Part shown: in pieces, positions 1 to 11,302 of the stretch
How the letters are laid out: every line of letters begins with the position of its first letter
Position numbering within the stretch: position 1 is the first letter of the stretch
Assembly (NCBI GenBank): GCA_000711775.1
Contig: ARYC01000778.1
Location: 1 to 64,000 of the forward strand
Length of the DNA: 64,000 nt
Source of the DNA: Oxytricha trifallax
Lineage: Eukaryota > Ciliophora > Spirotrichea > Sporadotrichida > Oxytrichidae
Direction of reading: 5' to 3'
The notes under the pieces: model-generated
Told to the model about the DNA's origin: nothing
What the model saw: the letters and a program-made list of their open reading frames with translations, nothing else
The model's database searches: none
Translations under genes and position numbers: made by a program

Positions 1-1045
1 TTTATAAACATTCATTCTTCCCTCTCTCGCACAAACTGTTGTCTTATCTATGCTTACTCTCTTGCAGCTACTCTGAATCAAGTCTACTGTATCTGTAGGC
101 AAGTCATGCATAAGATGATATAGCAACAGTTTCTTGTAGTGGGTCTTTATTTAACTCCAGTAGAATTCAATTCCATTAAATTAAGGGCTGTAAGGAACAT
201 TGTATACAGGGTTATGTTTAACTTTTCATAAGCTTTCTTAGACTCATTAGTCTTATGAACTGATAGGTTATCAACAAACAGGATGATCTCTTGGTTGCTA
301 TACTTCCCTCTGAGCTTATGTAGGAACTCTATGTACTATTCTCTCTTAATAGAGCGAGGATGAATAACATAACTTTCTAAGCCAGAGTCTTCACTAATAC
401 CTGCTAAAATTGCATGAGTTACAATCTTTATTTTCTAATCGTAGACTTCTATATTATCATACTTCTTATACCAAGACTTATTAATAAAGGTGTTAAAGGT
501 AAACAGAGCTTCATCAGCGCGTATGAACTTGATGTTACTAGTAATAGCTCTCTGCATTTAATCATATATATAGTTTAAATTATTACTATAAAATGGCACT
601 GTAAAATCAATCACTTTCGCCCCGTCTCTTCACTCTGTTGACAGTCTTTAAAGTAATACCATTTCTTCTATAAATATTGGCTATAGTCTAAGGAGAGATA
701 CACATGTCACGAAACCTGCGATGAAACATCACAGCTCGCTAGTCTAATGGAAAGTGTGCCCAATACTTCAAAGTCTTCGAATCGCAGAGAAAGTCAATAT
801 GAGCCTGAGAGAACTTTTATTTTCTTTCAGGATGCGTTCAAGAACCAGAGTTATAATGCTAAACAGCTAGCAAACAGTGAAACCTAACAGTTGAGGCACT
901 CTTGTGTAAGAGCTTTGCTATAGCTGCATAATTAAGTACAGGTTTGGCTTAGTCTATATTAATTATCGTACCATACCTAAGCTTAAGTAGTAAATCTAAA
1001 TATTACTCATCATAAATAGACCCTAAATTTCGCTAATTTCTATTT
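1..1045 (-). pseudogene. TBE 42-kDa DDE transposase, decayed and partial copy
   Basis: The minus strand shows the same motifs as the better copy at 9320-10364: an ADEALFTFNTF block around the first catalytic Asp, a LFVDNLSVHKT block with the second Asp near 260-290, and the start of the region that holds the catalytic Glu. The frame is broken in several places. Near the N-terminus (about 960-1040) the copy does not hold a single open frame. The C-terminus lies at or beyond the window edge. I infer a dead copy. Confidence 0.8.
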
Positions 1046-1152
1046 CTCATATTGCAAAATGACCTAATTTCTCAACTAACCCCAATAAGACCCCAATTAT
1101 ACCCTACAAATCAAAGCACTTATAAACCTCACTAAGGGGTTTTGGGGTTTTG
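1..1152 (-). mobile_element. TBE: TBE-class telomere-bearing transposon, right-hand part
   Basis: The element runs off the left edge of the window and ends at 1152 with a telomere-like terminus (G4T4G4T4G at 1136-1152). The next three bases, AAT (1153-1155), fit the ANT target of TBE elements. The interior is collinear with the transposase end of the complete TBE at 6351-10502, and the two sequences are clearly diverged relatives. TBEs are Tc1/mariner-class DNA transposons of hypotrich germline genomes that are removed during macronuclear development. Confidence 0.93.
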
Positions 1153-1254
1153 AATGGTAGCGTGCTCTTCCAATCAGATTTTTGAGAATTAGTTAAAAAA
1201 ATTGAGTAAAGTAAGTTTTTTTCTGAGAAGCTATAACGTAGATTTAGAATTGAA

Positions 1255-1810
1255 GTTACCTTAGAAAGTAGTTAATGCATTAGAGATAAATTTGCATTAT
1301 TTCGCGACTTCATACTATCTCAGACATAAAAGTGAGAAGCTGATATTAAAATCTCTGAAGAAATCGAGAAGATTGGTGATTCTTACTTAATCATGACTGG
1401 CATATTTCAAAATCGAGTTTAAGATCAAATAGTTGGTAATAGTTGGGAGACTCGACGGCAAAAGATTGTGGCATTACCTGGTCTTAAGCCAATTTTATGC
1501 CAGCACCATTAAATACTGCATAACTAAAAACAAGAATAGAAAGACAATTAGAAACTATAGTACACTTCTAAATATTCTTCAGGGTTTATCACAAGAGAAA
1601 AACAACTAAGATTAGATCAAAACATTAATAACCTAGAATTCAAAATCTAACCGAAAAAAATAGAAACATCGAAACAGTTTTATCATTCGAACTAGGATTA
1701 AAGGATTAACAATTTTATTCTAATACTCCGATTGTCATTGTCATCTCAGATTATTGCGATTAAAAACTAAATGATCATCAACAGCCACAAAATTAATATT
1801 GTGAAATTTT
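1255..1810 (+). pseudogene. Coding-like fragment, possible nucleotide-cyclase remnant
   Basis: From about 1333 one frame is open with TAA/TAG as Gln up to a TGA near 1807. It contains EKIGDSYLIMTG, which resembles the TIGDAYMVVSG strand-turn-strand of class III adenylyl/guanylyl cyclases. Upstream (1255-1330) a different frame looks coding, so the fragment appears frameshifted. The resemblance rests on a single motif and I did not find the metal-binding or dimer motifs. It could equally be an unrelated decayed gene. It lies between two TBEs, in sequence that looks germline-limited. Confidence 0.3.
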
Positions 1811-2344
1811 GAAGACTACCAAATGGTTATTTTGGTGTAAAAATATAGTATTATAAGCATAGATGAATTACCATAACATATAATAATAATTTAGACATCA
1901 GTCTCTTTCATTCTTTCTAGTTCACTCCCTTTAACGATAAACAATTGTTTACTCGAACTAGTATGAGCATAAACCATAAAATTATATAAGCATATAAAAT
2001 ATTGTTAATTCTGGGGAAATGGTCTTTTTAAGAAGATGAACATTTCTATAATGATTAACCTAAATGAACTTGAAATAAGCAGAGAATCTATGAAACTTAA
2101 AGTCAAAGCTGGATATGGAAACATTTTTTCCACCAGCAAAGACCAATAATATCAAAAGATGAATTTAAATGTCAAAAATCCCATATTAATTCTTTTTTTA
2201 AGTACGAATCGCTTACTTATCCTTAAAATTTCTTATTAAATTATAAATTAAAGTTTAATTAAGTTATGATTATTTTGCAATTATTTTAAAAATAATAGTT
2301 AAGTATTAATTGATTAATCAATCCTCAAAGTTAATCTCAGAGTA

Positions 2345-3168
2345 TTCTAGATTCATATTTTAGGTACTTATCAAAGATTGTCATTATCATCAATGAGCCC
2401 AGCCTCTACATGAATTTCATGACCAAATTGCAATACATACTATGGTCTTAAAGCCCATTACTCATCTAATAATAATCACTTTAAATTCTTTTCTTTCCTT
2501 CCAGATATTTTTATATGCTTTCTCACTCAAGTTTTGCTACTTCTCCTGATTAACTTCTTCGATCTCTTTTACTCTTCTTTTTCTGGATGTAATAAATAGC
2601 AGATTTCCCTTTGTGAACTATTAATATTTGTAAAAGGAATATTTTTGTAATAAAAAAAGAGTTATTTTTTATTTTTAAAGCTCAATGATTCTTCAAAGGC
2701 ACTAGCAAATTCAGGCCTCATTAGAACTAGTAACCCTTCAGTTTGATCTTGCTTTCCTCTTCTATCCATCTTCACATCTATTACCTTCGAATTAACCCCA
2801 CCCTTGTCTAGTGACATTAATATATAACATATTCATCTCTTATCTAGATGGAACCAGTCGCTCTAATCAGGCAAATCACTCCTAATTGCTGGTTATGACG
2901 AAGCATACTCAAGGAAGTCCTCTACTGTCAATCCTTCAATCTGTGGTACGACAGTGACAATCACATCTGCCCTTTTAAAACACAAATTACTTGCTATTAA
3001 TAAATTAGTTCTATCTGTTTCTCCATTAAGGATAGACCGAAGAAAGAGTACATGTTTGTGTATTGAAGCTTGGGAAGAAAAGGCCACATTCTTGGACTAA
3101 AAAGACGTATGGCTCCTTCTTGATCCCAATCTTCTCCCTAAGTTTATGGGCATTTACTAATGAGTTCA
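2345..3168 (-). pseudogene. Unrecognised decayed gene or MDS fragments
   Basis: A plausible start (ACC ATG AAC TCA) lies at 3168. The reading NSLVNAHKLREKIGIKKEP is followed by a frame change near 3090. The next frame contains DVIVTVVPQIEGLTVEDFL and breaks at a TGA near 2848. Coding-like text then continues to about 2670 (ending ASAFEESLSFKN). After an AT-rich gap it resumes with VKEIEEVNQEKQQNLSEKAY and stops near 2368 (IDDNDNL). The gap at about 2635-2670 could be an IES, but the frame change and in-frame TGA suggest decay. I do not recognise the family. Confidence 0.35.
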
Positions 3169-3429
3169 TGGTTATGGTATATATCTACCTATTTTATAAT
3201 AAAAATAAATATTAATAAACTATTACATAAATGTTTATTGATATTGTTTAAGATATAGTTCTGGGGTTTAGATCAAAGACATATTCGGTATGAAAGAAAT
3301 GATTGTTTTTTATAAAAGTGAATTATTATTTATAGAAACTTTTTTAATTCATTATAATTTAATTAATTATTAAAGTTTTAATAAATTAAATATAGAGAGA
3401 CTAGATCGTTAATCTTTGTTACCATATTA

Positions 3430-4070
3430 GGAGCCATAATAACTGAGGATACTATGATGAGGATCTTATTATCGCTAATAGAATTCAGGCAGTTACAACC
3501 AATTACAGGCTCAATTTATGAACATTCATTGACTACTAAGATAATGTGAATTAAGAAATAACTCCTTTATTCTAAGATTACGACTACTCTTGAAAATCGC
3601 TCTGTATTATTTTCAAAGTTCTTACCCCAGATGTGAAGTTTTAGAATCGGCATGAAAAATGAAAATGAAAAAACATTCAAACAAGGCATCCTTCAAAAGA
3701 TTACGAGTACCATTTGAGGCTCTCGATGAAATTTTCAGCAATGACTTAAATCGAAGATATTATTTAGATATCAAGTAATCTCTTAAATACTATTATTTCT
3801 TCTATGATTAAACAATTTATTAAGAATGATGGCAAGCCGCTTTTACAAATCAACGCTCAAGCTTATGATGATATTGAGGAGTTTAAGAATTATTTTCCAG
3901 TAAAGTGGAGAAAGGTTAAATAATATATTATAAGCATGTTTATGTGGAGAAAGTAAGCTTATCTGCTTAAGTAGAAGCTACACAAATTTAGCTCAAAAGA
4001 ATATGTATTATATATAGATTAGGCAATAAACTGCCAAAAGCCTTAGTAAATTATTATAATTCTATCATAA
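3430..4070 (+). pseudogene. Unrecognised coding-like fragments
   Basis: Base composition is richer than the flanks and short frames look coding, for example FKRLRVPFEALDEIFSNDL near 3692 and, in another frame, LLQINAQAYDDIEEF near 3843 followed by KWRKVKQYIISMFMWRKQAY. The frame changes near 3800 without a clear pointer pair. No known domain is recognised. It may be a micronucleus-limited gene relic or part of an MDS. Confidence 0.25.
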
Positions 4071-4139
4071 TTAAAACAAATTTTTATATAATAAATATGT
4101 AAAAAATGGGAATTAAGCTCTAGGTTTAAATAAGATGAG

Positions 4140-5230
4140 GAAAGTCCTGAAACTGAGAGGAGCTTCATCATAAAAATAAATCGAGCCAAGGAAAATTTCT
4201 TACTCATTACACACAGAGTTATTGATGTCAGAATTACCGGACAAGATTGTGTTCATTGGGAATAGATGGCTAACTACTCAGGTTACCTTTGCAAATTACT
4301 CCATCGCACTGCTGGGATATTGGTTGTGATGAATGACAACTAACGAGATACCATTTTTCCAAGGATACACGAGTCAACAATTTGCAATACGGGGAATAAA
4401 TTTTGCCAAAAAGTATTCAGCCTAAATTCTTATGAATGTGTAGCCAGGTTACCAAAACTGCTCGTTTCCAAAAATAGTAACAGGATACACATTGCATAAA
4501 AAACTCAGCGAGTAACTTCTCCGGGAGCAACTAAGTAGCCAGGATTCGGATATTTACAATTTTCTTTCGGAGAGATAATGTGATTTATAATGAAACAAGA
4601 CACTATGGTAGGCGTCATTAGTTACTTTTGATGCTATAAGAAGTTACACAAGGTATTACAATTATATTCTTAAAGCTTGAAATCCCAGTGCTTTATACTA
4701 GTTACACAGATTTGTAACTAGTTACACTAAGGGACTATGTACTTATACCTGAAAAAGTGTCTAGATACATTAAATTAGTACTGTGCTCTGCACGAAGAAT
4801 TCCAGGAATATCTATTAACATGGCCACTTAGTCACTCCTGTGCTAGTTATTCATGGGAATATCAGTATTCTTGGCTATTGATACTTTTTTGGGAAACGTG
4901 AATAGTTAGTAACTGCACCTTCAACATCCATAAGGATCTAGGCTGAATTATTTTGTACAAAATTTACTCCCATTACGAGATCTCAGTAGCTCAAGCAACT
5001 ATAAATTGCTGCTGACTCTGTTTATTACAACTATTGCAAGACAATTTCCTTATGTTGCGATATTTAAATGAGCAAATCCGCACTAAAGTGAGGTTTATAT
5101 TGAAGTACAAGGTATTAAAGACCTGGACTGCGAATGACGTTGATTCATCTTTCCAGAATGCATAAAATATCGGTGCTTGATAAGTCTAAAAAGTAATGCA
5201 AGCTACAGTTGTAGTCATGCCTTATCTAAT
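4140..5230 (+). other. GC-richer block with fragmentary open frames
   Basis: This kilobase is visibly less AT-rich than its surroundings and has long runs without TGA in more than one frame. Suggestive stretches are FAIRGINFAKKYSAQILM and GYQNCSFPKIVTGYTL near 4390-4490, and LKQLQIAADSVYYNYCKT near 4996-5050. TGA codons interrupt the likely frame several times. I see a decayed coding region but cannot name it. Only TGA is a stop, so long open runs are weak evidence here. Confidence 0.25.
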
Positions 5231-5479
5231 TGCAACACTTTGCCTAATTGCCATTTTAATCTTTTATATTACATAAAAATTTGTTTTAATTATGAAAGTA
5301 TTATAATACAGTGAACATAAGTTACCTTTTAAAATAAGAGTATAGGTTAAGACGGCAAGTATAATAATTAATTTTGAAATTCATCAGATAAAATAACATG
5401 CTGTTAACTCCATTAGTTATCCAAACTTTCCTCTAATATTAAACAGGATTTCAAGATTTACTGATTAAATTCTGAAGTT

Positions 5480-5850
5480 TCTAAGAAATATACTGGATAT
5501 GTTATCAAAGAAATATCTCATATGAGCCAGAAGTCATTTGCGATTTTAAGCATAGACCAAAGAGCTTTAGCTACTATTCATTAAATAATTACTATTTGAG
5601 AGTAAAATTCTTATTATTATTGATGAAAGCTCAATATAATTCAGCCAATCAAATTTAAATGCATGGTCCTCAAAATAACAGCAGCTGCAAATTATTGATT
5701 CTAAGCGTTATCAATAGATTTGTCTGATTGCTCATACCTCTACATAGAAGGAATAGTTTACTTTCAACTTTTAAAAGAAAATAATGTAGTTTTAAAGTCT
5801 GCTTTTTTCAATATAGAGCTCAACCACACATTGAGCAAAATATATTCTCA
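5480..5850 (+). pseudogene. Possible Tc1/mariner-like transposase fragment
   Basis: An open stretch contains KILIIIDESSIQFSQS, followed by NLNAWSSKQQQLQIIDSKRY and ICLIAHTS. The order (hydrophobic strand, IDES, Trp, a basic turn, then a hydrophobic strand) resembles the region around the first catalytic Asp of IS630/Tc1/mariner transposases. The remaining catalytic residues are not evident. It is not collinear with the TBE transposase. The rest of 5230-6347 is AT-rich and shows nothing else I can support. Confidence 0.3.
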
Positions 5851-6350
5851 TACTATATAATGCTTCTTGCCATAGAAACAGCTATCTTCGAGAAAGTTAA
5901 ATATACTCTATGATATCAACATTGTTTTTGGTAACTTACTAATTTGATCTTGCTTTAATCGAGAAATTATTCGTCCTCATATAAAAGGGAACTTAAAACA
6001 ATACTCTATTCCACAGATGATAATTACAGTCAAGACGAATAATAAATTTAAAAAAAGAGAAAATTAAACCAATAAAAAGTTGAAGTGCTTATTAAATTAT
6101 TAAGGAAATATAATTATAAGCGCTGTGAAATTTTTCTATTGCAAATTTCTATTTGTTTTTTAATATCTTTGCACCATAGACTGATCAAAATTATGAAGTT
6201 AGATGTTATGAGGTGGCGACCAATCTAAAACTATAAGCTGTTTCTAAAAATATTGAAAAAAAATCAGAATACTGACCTTTATATTCTGATATTCTAACTC
6301 TTTTACAATAAGGTCAACAATTGAAATGTAAATAATACTTTTCGCACACT

Positions 6351-6489
6351 CAAAACCCCAAAACCCTTTCAGTAGTTTGATTGAGTTTTTGATTGATAAA
6401 AGTAGACTATTAGTGCATACTTTATTAGGGTTTTAATAGGGCTTATGTAGGGGTTTAATGTTTAAATGTTAGTAATATAAGTGAGTATA
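6351..6489 (+). repeat. TBE left terminal inverted repeat
   Basis: 139 bp starting with CAAAACCCCAAAACCC. It pairs along nearly its whole length with 10364-10502. Beyond the telomeric 16 bases it includes TTTCAGTAGTTTGATTGAG and a G-rich tract near 6428-6454. Confidence 0.93.
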
Positions 6490-6544
6490 ACAAGCGAGTT
6501 TTTTAAATATTTCACACAAAATTAAGCTTAGTGTCATGTGGCAG

Positions 6545-8100
6545 TTCTCTGAATTTTATCTTTCTTAGTTGATGTTTGATTGTTTCTATTGTTTGTTAAT
6601 TCTCTTAGCTTGGATTGATAATAGTTGAATATGCAAGTTCTCTGAGACCTCCATTTATTTTTTTTTTCTCGAGATATTGTTTGATTCTCTGCTTAGAATC
6701 TCTCTCACTCCTGCAGCTAAAGTAATCGTTTCTTGGCATGTCACTCTCTATTATTATTACTGCTAGAGCCCAGATATCCCATTAAGTATCTCCATCTCTC
6801 CAATCCTCTCTCTCTGGGAAATATCCAGGAGTGCCGGATACGTTTCCTTATGCAGAGGCTTGCACTCTTTGAGCTCTGTTGAAGTCAATAATATAAACTC
6901 TAAGATGCTGAAAGTTCATCATGATGTTCTCTGGTTTTAAGTCTCTATGAACATAACCTTGCTTGTGAAGCTCTTCAATCCCCTCAACTATCTGCTATAC
7001 TATCTAGCTAACTTATCTTTGATCTATTGTCAGATAAGAATTCTCTGTAAGTCATTTCAAGTAAAGAAAGCCTGAAGGCTACACGATCTTTACCAAGTAA
7101 AATAGCATCAAGCTAGATGATATGCCTACACTCATTTAAACTTTGCCTTTTAAAGAGCATAATACTCATTAGCAAATTCCATTTGGAACTTGTCATCAGC
7201 AAGGAAGTAATTGAAAGGATATATCTTGTAAGCATATTAGTCATCAGTAATTACTCTCTTCTCAACTTTATCTTCAAGAGTAAGGTAGCTTTCTAGGCAA
7301 GAATCTAAGTCAATAATTTTTAATATAGGAATCTTCATTGCTTCAATTTTAACCATTATTTTATTGATCTCAGAGACTGGAAAGTTCTTGACTGCTTTCT
7401 TCATTTTAACTTACTTCTAGACTTCAACTCTAAGAGACCTCCATTGGGTTTCTTGATCTTCTCTTTTAGAGGAATCTATTCCCTGTGGGTTCATGAATAA
7501 AGACAAAACTTTAATTGTGCTTTTACTTTAAGTGCATTTTGAGGTTTCTAGTATGAGAATATGGCTTCTCACAGAACTCACAGACATACTTCCCATCTTT
7601 CTTTTAATGCTGGAGATATAACCTTGGCATATCGTTGTGTATATCTCTCAAGTGTCTTTTATAAGTCGACTAGTAAGGGAAAACTTTATTGCATTCTTTG
7701 CATTAATAGTCAACTTTAGCTGGAATTTATTAATGCTCTAGGGCGGGTTGTTTAACCTCCTCCTCAATTTGCACAGCTTCTTTGATAACATCTTACTTAA
7801 CTTATATTTAAATCTCAAAGCTAGACTGGTCAAAGTTGTCATAAGTAGGCTCCCACTGAGTACAAGCGTCTCTGGTCTCTACTTTTTTTGGTTGCTGGAA
7901 TGAAATTTTGACTGATTTTACCCAAGTAATGCCGCTCTTCTCAGAAGGTTAGCGCTCATTTTAGTTTGCTGATATATTTTATTATAATAATGATAAAATA
8001 TACCTTGATAAACTTTAATAGTCGAGTATAAGACACTCTGGTAGATTTTCGGCTGAGAGGTTAGAAAATTAAACAAACATAAAAGACTGTAAGTTGACAT
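6545..8100 (-). CDS. TBE 57-kDa-type protein: two C2H2 zinc fingers plus protein-kinase-like domain
   Basis: The start is taken at the ATG at 8098-8100. Two C2H2 fingers are visible: CKECNKVFPYQSTYKRH near 7640-7700 and CEFCEKPYSHTRNLKMH near 7545-7595, the pair spaced by about 30 residues. Downstream, the region 6880-6960 encodes a kinase catalytic loop, HRDLKPENIMM, followed by YIIDF. The N-terminal part lies in a different frame from the zinc fingers, and at least one more frame change or TGA (near 7430) separates fingers from kinase. The copy is therefore likely inactive. The lower boundary is approximate. This gene is characteristic of TBEs; its role in transposition is not established. 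Confidence 0.75.
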
Positions 8101-8162
8101 ATTTTATGAGAATTTAATCCGTTTTAGTAAATTAAAATACTCCTAATGAAGTTTTGTTTCTC

Positions 8163-8306
8163 TAGGAGGTCCTCCAAATCAAGTTTGAACTTAATTTGGA
8201 GGTAAAGTTATTAAAAATTTTTTAATTTAATATGCTCCTAATTAAGTTTTAACCTTAAAATTTAACTCCTAATAAAGTTGAAACTTAATTTGGAGGACCT
8301 CCTAAA
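8163..8306. repeat. Small foldback element between the divergent TBE genes
   Basis: Ends are inverted copies: TAGGAGGTCCTCCAAAT at 8163-8179 and its complement near 8290-8306. AGGAGGTCCTCC is itself a 12-bp palindrome. The unit lies between the divergent zinc-finger/kinase ORF and the 22-kDa-type ORF. It may be a nested MITE-like insertion or a shared control region. A related GGTCCTCC motif recurs at 8431. Confidence 0.6.
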
Positions 8307-8523
8307 ATAATTAAACATTATTAGGAGCAATTTAATGGAGATAGAATGATAAAAATGGAAATCAATATGTAAAACTTGGAGCAAGTTGTTCAATGCTTCT
8401 CCGCATATCTTTTCAAGGTTGACCTCCAGTAGGTCCTCCCTTTTAGTAGTAAGATTTGAATAAACTTAGAATGGATATCCATAATTTTAAATTTCATTAA
8501 CATTTCTAGAAAGAGGAAACAAG

Positions 8524-9313
8524 ATGGAGTCTATGAATGATGCAATGAAGAGAATTTAATCTCAAGATTTAATAGGAAAATTTCGAAGTAAAGAAGACAT
8601 ATATAAATATTTGGTATAGCAAGGTAAGTTCTTAAGTAAGATTAATAAACCCATTATAGTTGGATAATTCTTGCCGACTTAGGAGGGAACTAAAATCTCA
8701 TTCTTAAAAGCCTTACTAAGTGAAGAGAAAAAAGCTTTAAGTCTAATGAAATTAGGATGATAGAGATACCTAACTACCCTGAAATTTCAGTAACAAACCT
8801 CTATGATGATGCTATGAGTGATCCAGATGTTGCTCTCTACCTTCCATCAAAGTTGCAACTCTCTAATAAGCTGCCAGAGAGAAACTTCTTCTTTGGTGTC
8901 CTTGGAACTCTGAAACCTGAGTACTTAAATGAAGTTATTTAAGAAGCTCATAAGAAACGCTACAGCATCTCTCCTGAAGAAAAAGAGAAGCAAGGTATTA
9001 AAATCAGCGAGACCTGGCTCTAGGAACTTCAAAAGCATCCTTTCATCTCAAGTAAGCTTAGCCTTCTAACTTTATAGAAAAACCTGGTACTGCTATATAC
9101 TTGATGAAAGAGCGCAGCAAATTAAACAGAGAGAGAAAGTCTCAAGTAAAACATGAATTGAGTAAGAGACTCTTCAAAGATTTATAAAAGCCAGAAGAAA
9201 TGAACATAGATGCAGGAGCTGGCAATAAGAAAAGAAACATAGGCCCAAGCAAGCCTTAAGAGGAAGAAAAGAAAGAGAAGCCAAATCCCTTTACAGGCAA
9301 ATTTAATATGTGA
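8524..9313 (+). CDS. TBE 22-kDa-type protein, frame-disrupted
   Basis: The start is the ATG at 8524 (ESMNDAMKRIQSQDL). This frame ends at a TGA near 8758. The coding text continues one base out of register as IEIPNYPEISVTNLYDDAM from 8760. A second slip near 9050-9080 moves to the frame ending GKFNM-TGA at 9311-9313. The first slip falls in a run of A residues (8728-8733), where one extra A would restore register. The second and third ORFs of TBEs are of unknown function. Two slips suggest that the copy is dead or that the sequence has homopolymer errors. Confidence 0.75.
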
Positions 9314-9319
9314 ACTTAT

Positions 9320-10364
9320 TCATTCGTTTAAATCTAAAACTTATTTATATACACAAAATCTCCCTTCTCTTGCGCATACTTTAGCTTTCTCATCGCTGAG
9401 TCTCTTAGCAGCACTCTTAATAAAATCGACTGTATCTATCTTCAAGTCATGCATCAAGTGATAGAGTAGGAGTTTCTTGTAGTGGACTTTCAATAACCCC
9501 CAATATAATTCAATTCCATTGAACTGAGGACTGTAGGGAACATTAAATAAAGGTGTTATATTTAGGCGTTCATATTCCTTCCTTGTGTCTTTAGTTTTAT
9601 GGACAGATAAGTTATCTACAAACAGAATAATCTCTTAGTCGGCGTACTTATCTCTGAGTTATTGCAAGAACTTTATGTATTATTCGGTCTTTATTGAGCG
9701 AGGGTGGATAACATAAGTCTCGAGGCCACTATCTTCACTTATTCCACCGAGAATAGCATGAGTTTACACGTTGACCTTTTAGTCATATACTTCAATATTG
9801 CTATATCTTTGATACCAAGACCTTGATATGAAGGTATTAAACGTGAATACTGCCTCATCAGCGTGTATGAACTTAATGTTATTAGTAATACCTCTGCATT
9901 TAATCGAATATATATTTTAAATTATCCTTATAAATGAAACATTAAAATCAATCACTCTCTTAATGCGATTGACTGTCTTGTAAGATATTCCGTTCTTTTT
10001 ATATATGTTAGCTATCGATTAAGCAGAGATATGAAGCTCAGGAAATTGACGATGAAACATCACAGCTCTCTAGGACAGAGAGAAGTGAGCCCAGTATTAA
10101 AGAATCTTATCATTAATAAGATAATCGATAGATGCTGCTAAAATTTAAGAGGTCTTTTAGGCTTAGAATTAAGTTGCTATTTCTTTAAATTCAATGCTAA
10201 TAGACAATGAGACCTCACAGTTGCAGGAGATTTATGGAGCAGTCTTGCTATAGATGTGTAATTAAGGATAGGTTTGAGTTGATCACTACAATCATCGCAC
10301 CATAACGCAACTTAAACAATAAATCAATATACTCAATGTCATAAACTGACCCCAAACCTCGCAT
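9320..10364 (-). CDS. TBE 42-kDa DDE transposase
   Basis: The start is at 10364 (MRGLGSVYDIEYID) and the stop TGA at 9320-9322. Catalytic residues of the IS630/Tc1/mariner DDE fold are visible: KFIHADEAVFTF (first Asp), ILFVDNLSVHKT (second Asp) and VPYSPQFNGIELYWG (Glu). An N-terminal helix-turn-helix-like segment SIARLLHKSPATVRSH is present. There is an apparent one-base slip near 10285, between LRYGAMIV and the LKPILNY text. Apart from that the frame is open to the end (DLNE). In hypotrichs TBE transposases are also implicated in DNA elimination during development (established knowledge). The gene is partly inside the right inverted repeat. Confidence 0.88.
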
Positions 10365-10502
10365 ATACTCACTTAAATTACTAACATTTAAACATTAAAC
10401 CCCTACATAAACCCTATTAAAACCCTAATAAAGTATGCACTAATAGTCTACTTTTATCAATCAAAAACTCAATCAAACTACTGAAAGGGTTTTGGGGTTT
10501 TG
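10364..10502 (-). repeat. TBE right terminal inverted repeat
   Basis: 139 bp ending in GGGTTTTGGGGTTTTG, complementary to 6351-6489. The start codon of the transposase (10362-10364) sits at the inner edge of this repeat, so the repeat probably also holds its promoter (inference). Confidence 0.93.
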
Positions 10503-10774
10503 ATTGTGTCTCTCTAGAACACTTTTTATTTGATATACAATGATATTGCTAGAAAAAATCTTCTTATTTTACTATTATATAAATTTTCTACTTTCTTTCA
10601 CATTTTTATCTTTAATTATTATCAATTGTTAAATTTACAGTCTAATACTAATTTTATCGATGTCTCTATTTTATTGAAGAACATATTTAGAGAAAAAAAT
10701 TAATATAGAATAATTAAGTAATATTAAAAAGTGTTAATTGTATTTAAAAAAAGTTAATAGATTCATTATAATGA

Positions 10775-10904
10775 TAATGAGATAATTCTTCATATAGATT
10801 AACTAGATTTTAGTTTATTTCTTCCAGAAATTTTAAGAGACCTCAATCTTTCATTAAATTAAAGATTGAATCATAGTTCGTATTTATTTAAGAATTATAA
10901 AATT
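10775..10904 (+). pseudogene. Upstream piece of an unrecognised repeated gene (copy 1)
   Basis: The plus strand reads EIILHIDQLDFSLFLPEILR, then DLN. The same protein text occurs at 41.47-41.56 kb as EIILHQDQ, FLPAILRDLN, with DNA similarity starting about 10750. The copy is cut at 10905 by a MITE-like element. The family is not recognised. Confidence 0.6.
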
Positions 10905-11300
10905 TAGGGGAGGAAGTTCCCTCTGGCAAGTATGAAGTTCCTGACAAGAAAATTAATTTTTAAAAAAAGGGGAATTTATTTTTTATTATACATCCTTCAC
11001 CATCTTCAAAATGAAGAGAATGTTTTTGTATAGTATATTTCTGAATAATGAATGTTTTATAAATGTAAGTTGATTATAATAGAAAATAGAAGCTTTTAAA
11101 ATAATTAAAATGGGTTTTAAAAGAGTAAAATATTATTATTAAGTGATTAAATTTTTTTAATTTATCAGACATAGGCTAATACTTCATAGACCACATGAAA
11201 GCCAAATAAAAAAAAGCTGTTACTTTTTATTAGAAAGAATAACTTAAGAATATGAATTTTAGGAAAATAAAAAAAATTCACTTGCCAGGAAACTTCCCTA
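10905..11300. mobile_element. MITE family A, copy 1 (about 395 bp)
   Basis: The left end has GGGGAGGAAGTTCCCT at 10907-10922 followed by a second inverted-end motif GAAGTTCCTGACAAG. The right end has CTTGCCAGGAAACTTCCC at 11281-11298. Two further copies lie at 17144-17625 and 32771-33199. It has no coding capacity. The target duplication is not clear in this copy, and the right end has lost its G run. Confidence 0.75.
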
Positions 11301-11302
11301 AT

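Larger units (their letters stand above)
6351..10502 (-). mobile_element. TBE: Complete TBE transposon (4152 bp)
   Basis: Both ends carry telomere-like repeats: CAAAACCCCAAAACCC at 6351-6366 and its complement at 10487-10502, continuing into 139-bp inverted repeats. The content matches the three known TBE genes: a zinc-finger/kinase ORF (-), a 22-kDa-type ORF (+) and a 42-kDa DDE transposase (-). Length agrees with the usual 4.1 kb. The flanking trinucleotides are ACT on the left (6348-6350) and ATT on the right (10503-10505). Both fit the ANT target but they are not identical. Two of the genes carry frame breaks, so the copy is probably not autonomous. Confidence 0.95.

Noticed and set aside
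1136-1152. A true chromosome end at the G4T4 repeats
   Set aside because: The repeat is only two units long, continues into unrelated sequence, is followed by an ANT target, and is paired with a TBE interior, so it is a transposon terminus and not a telomere.
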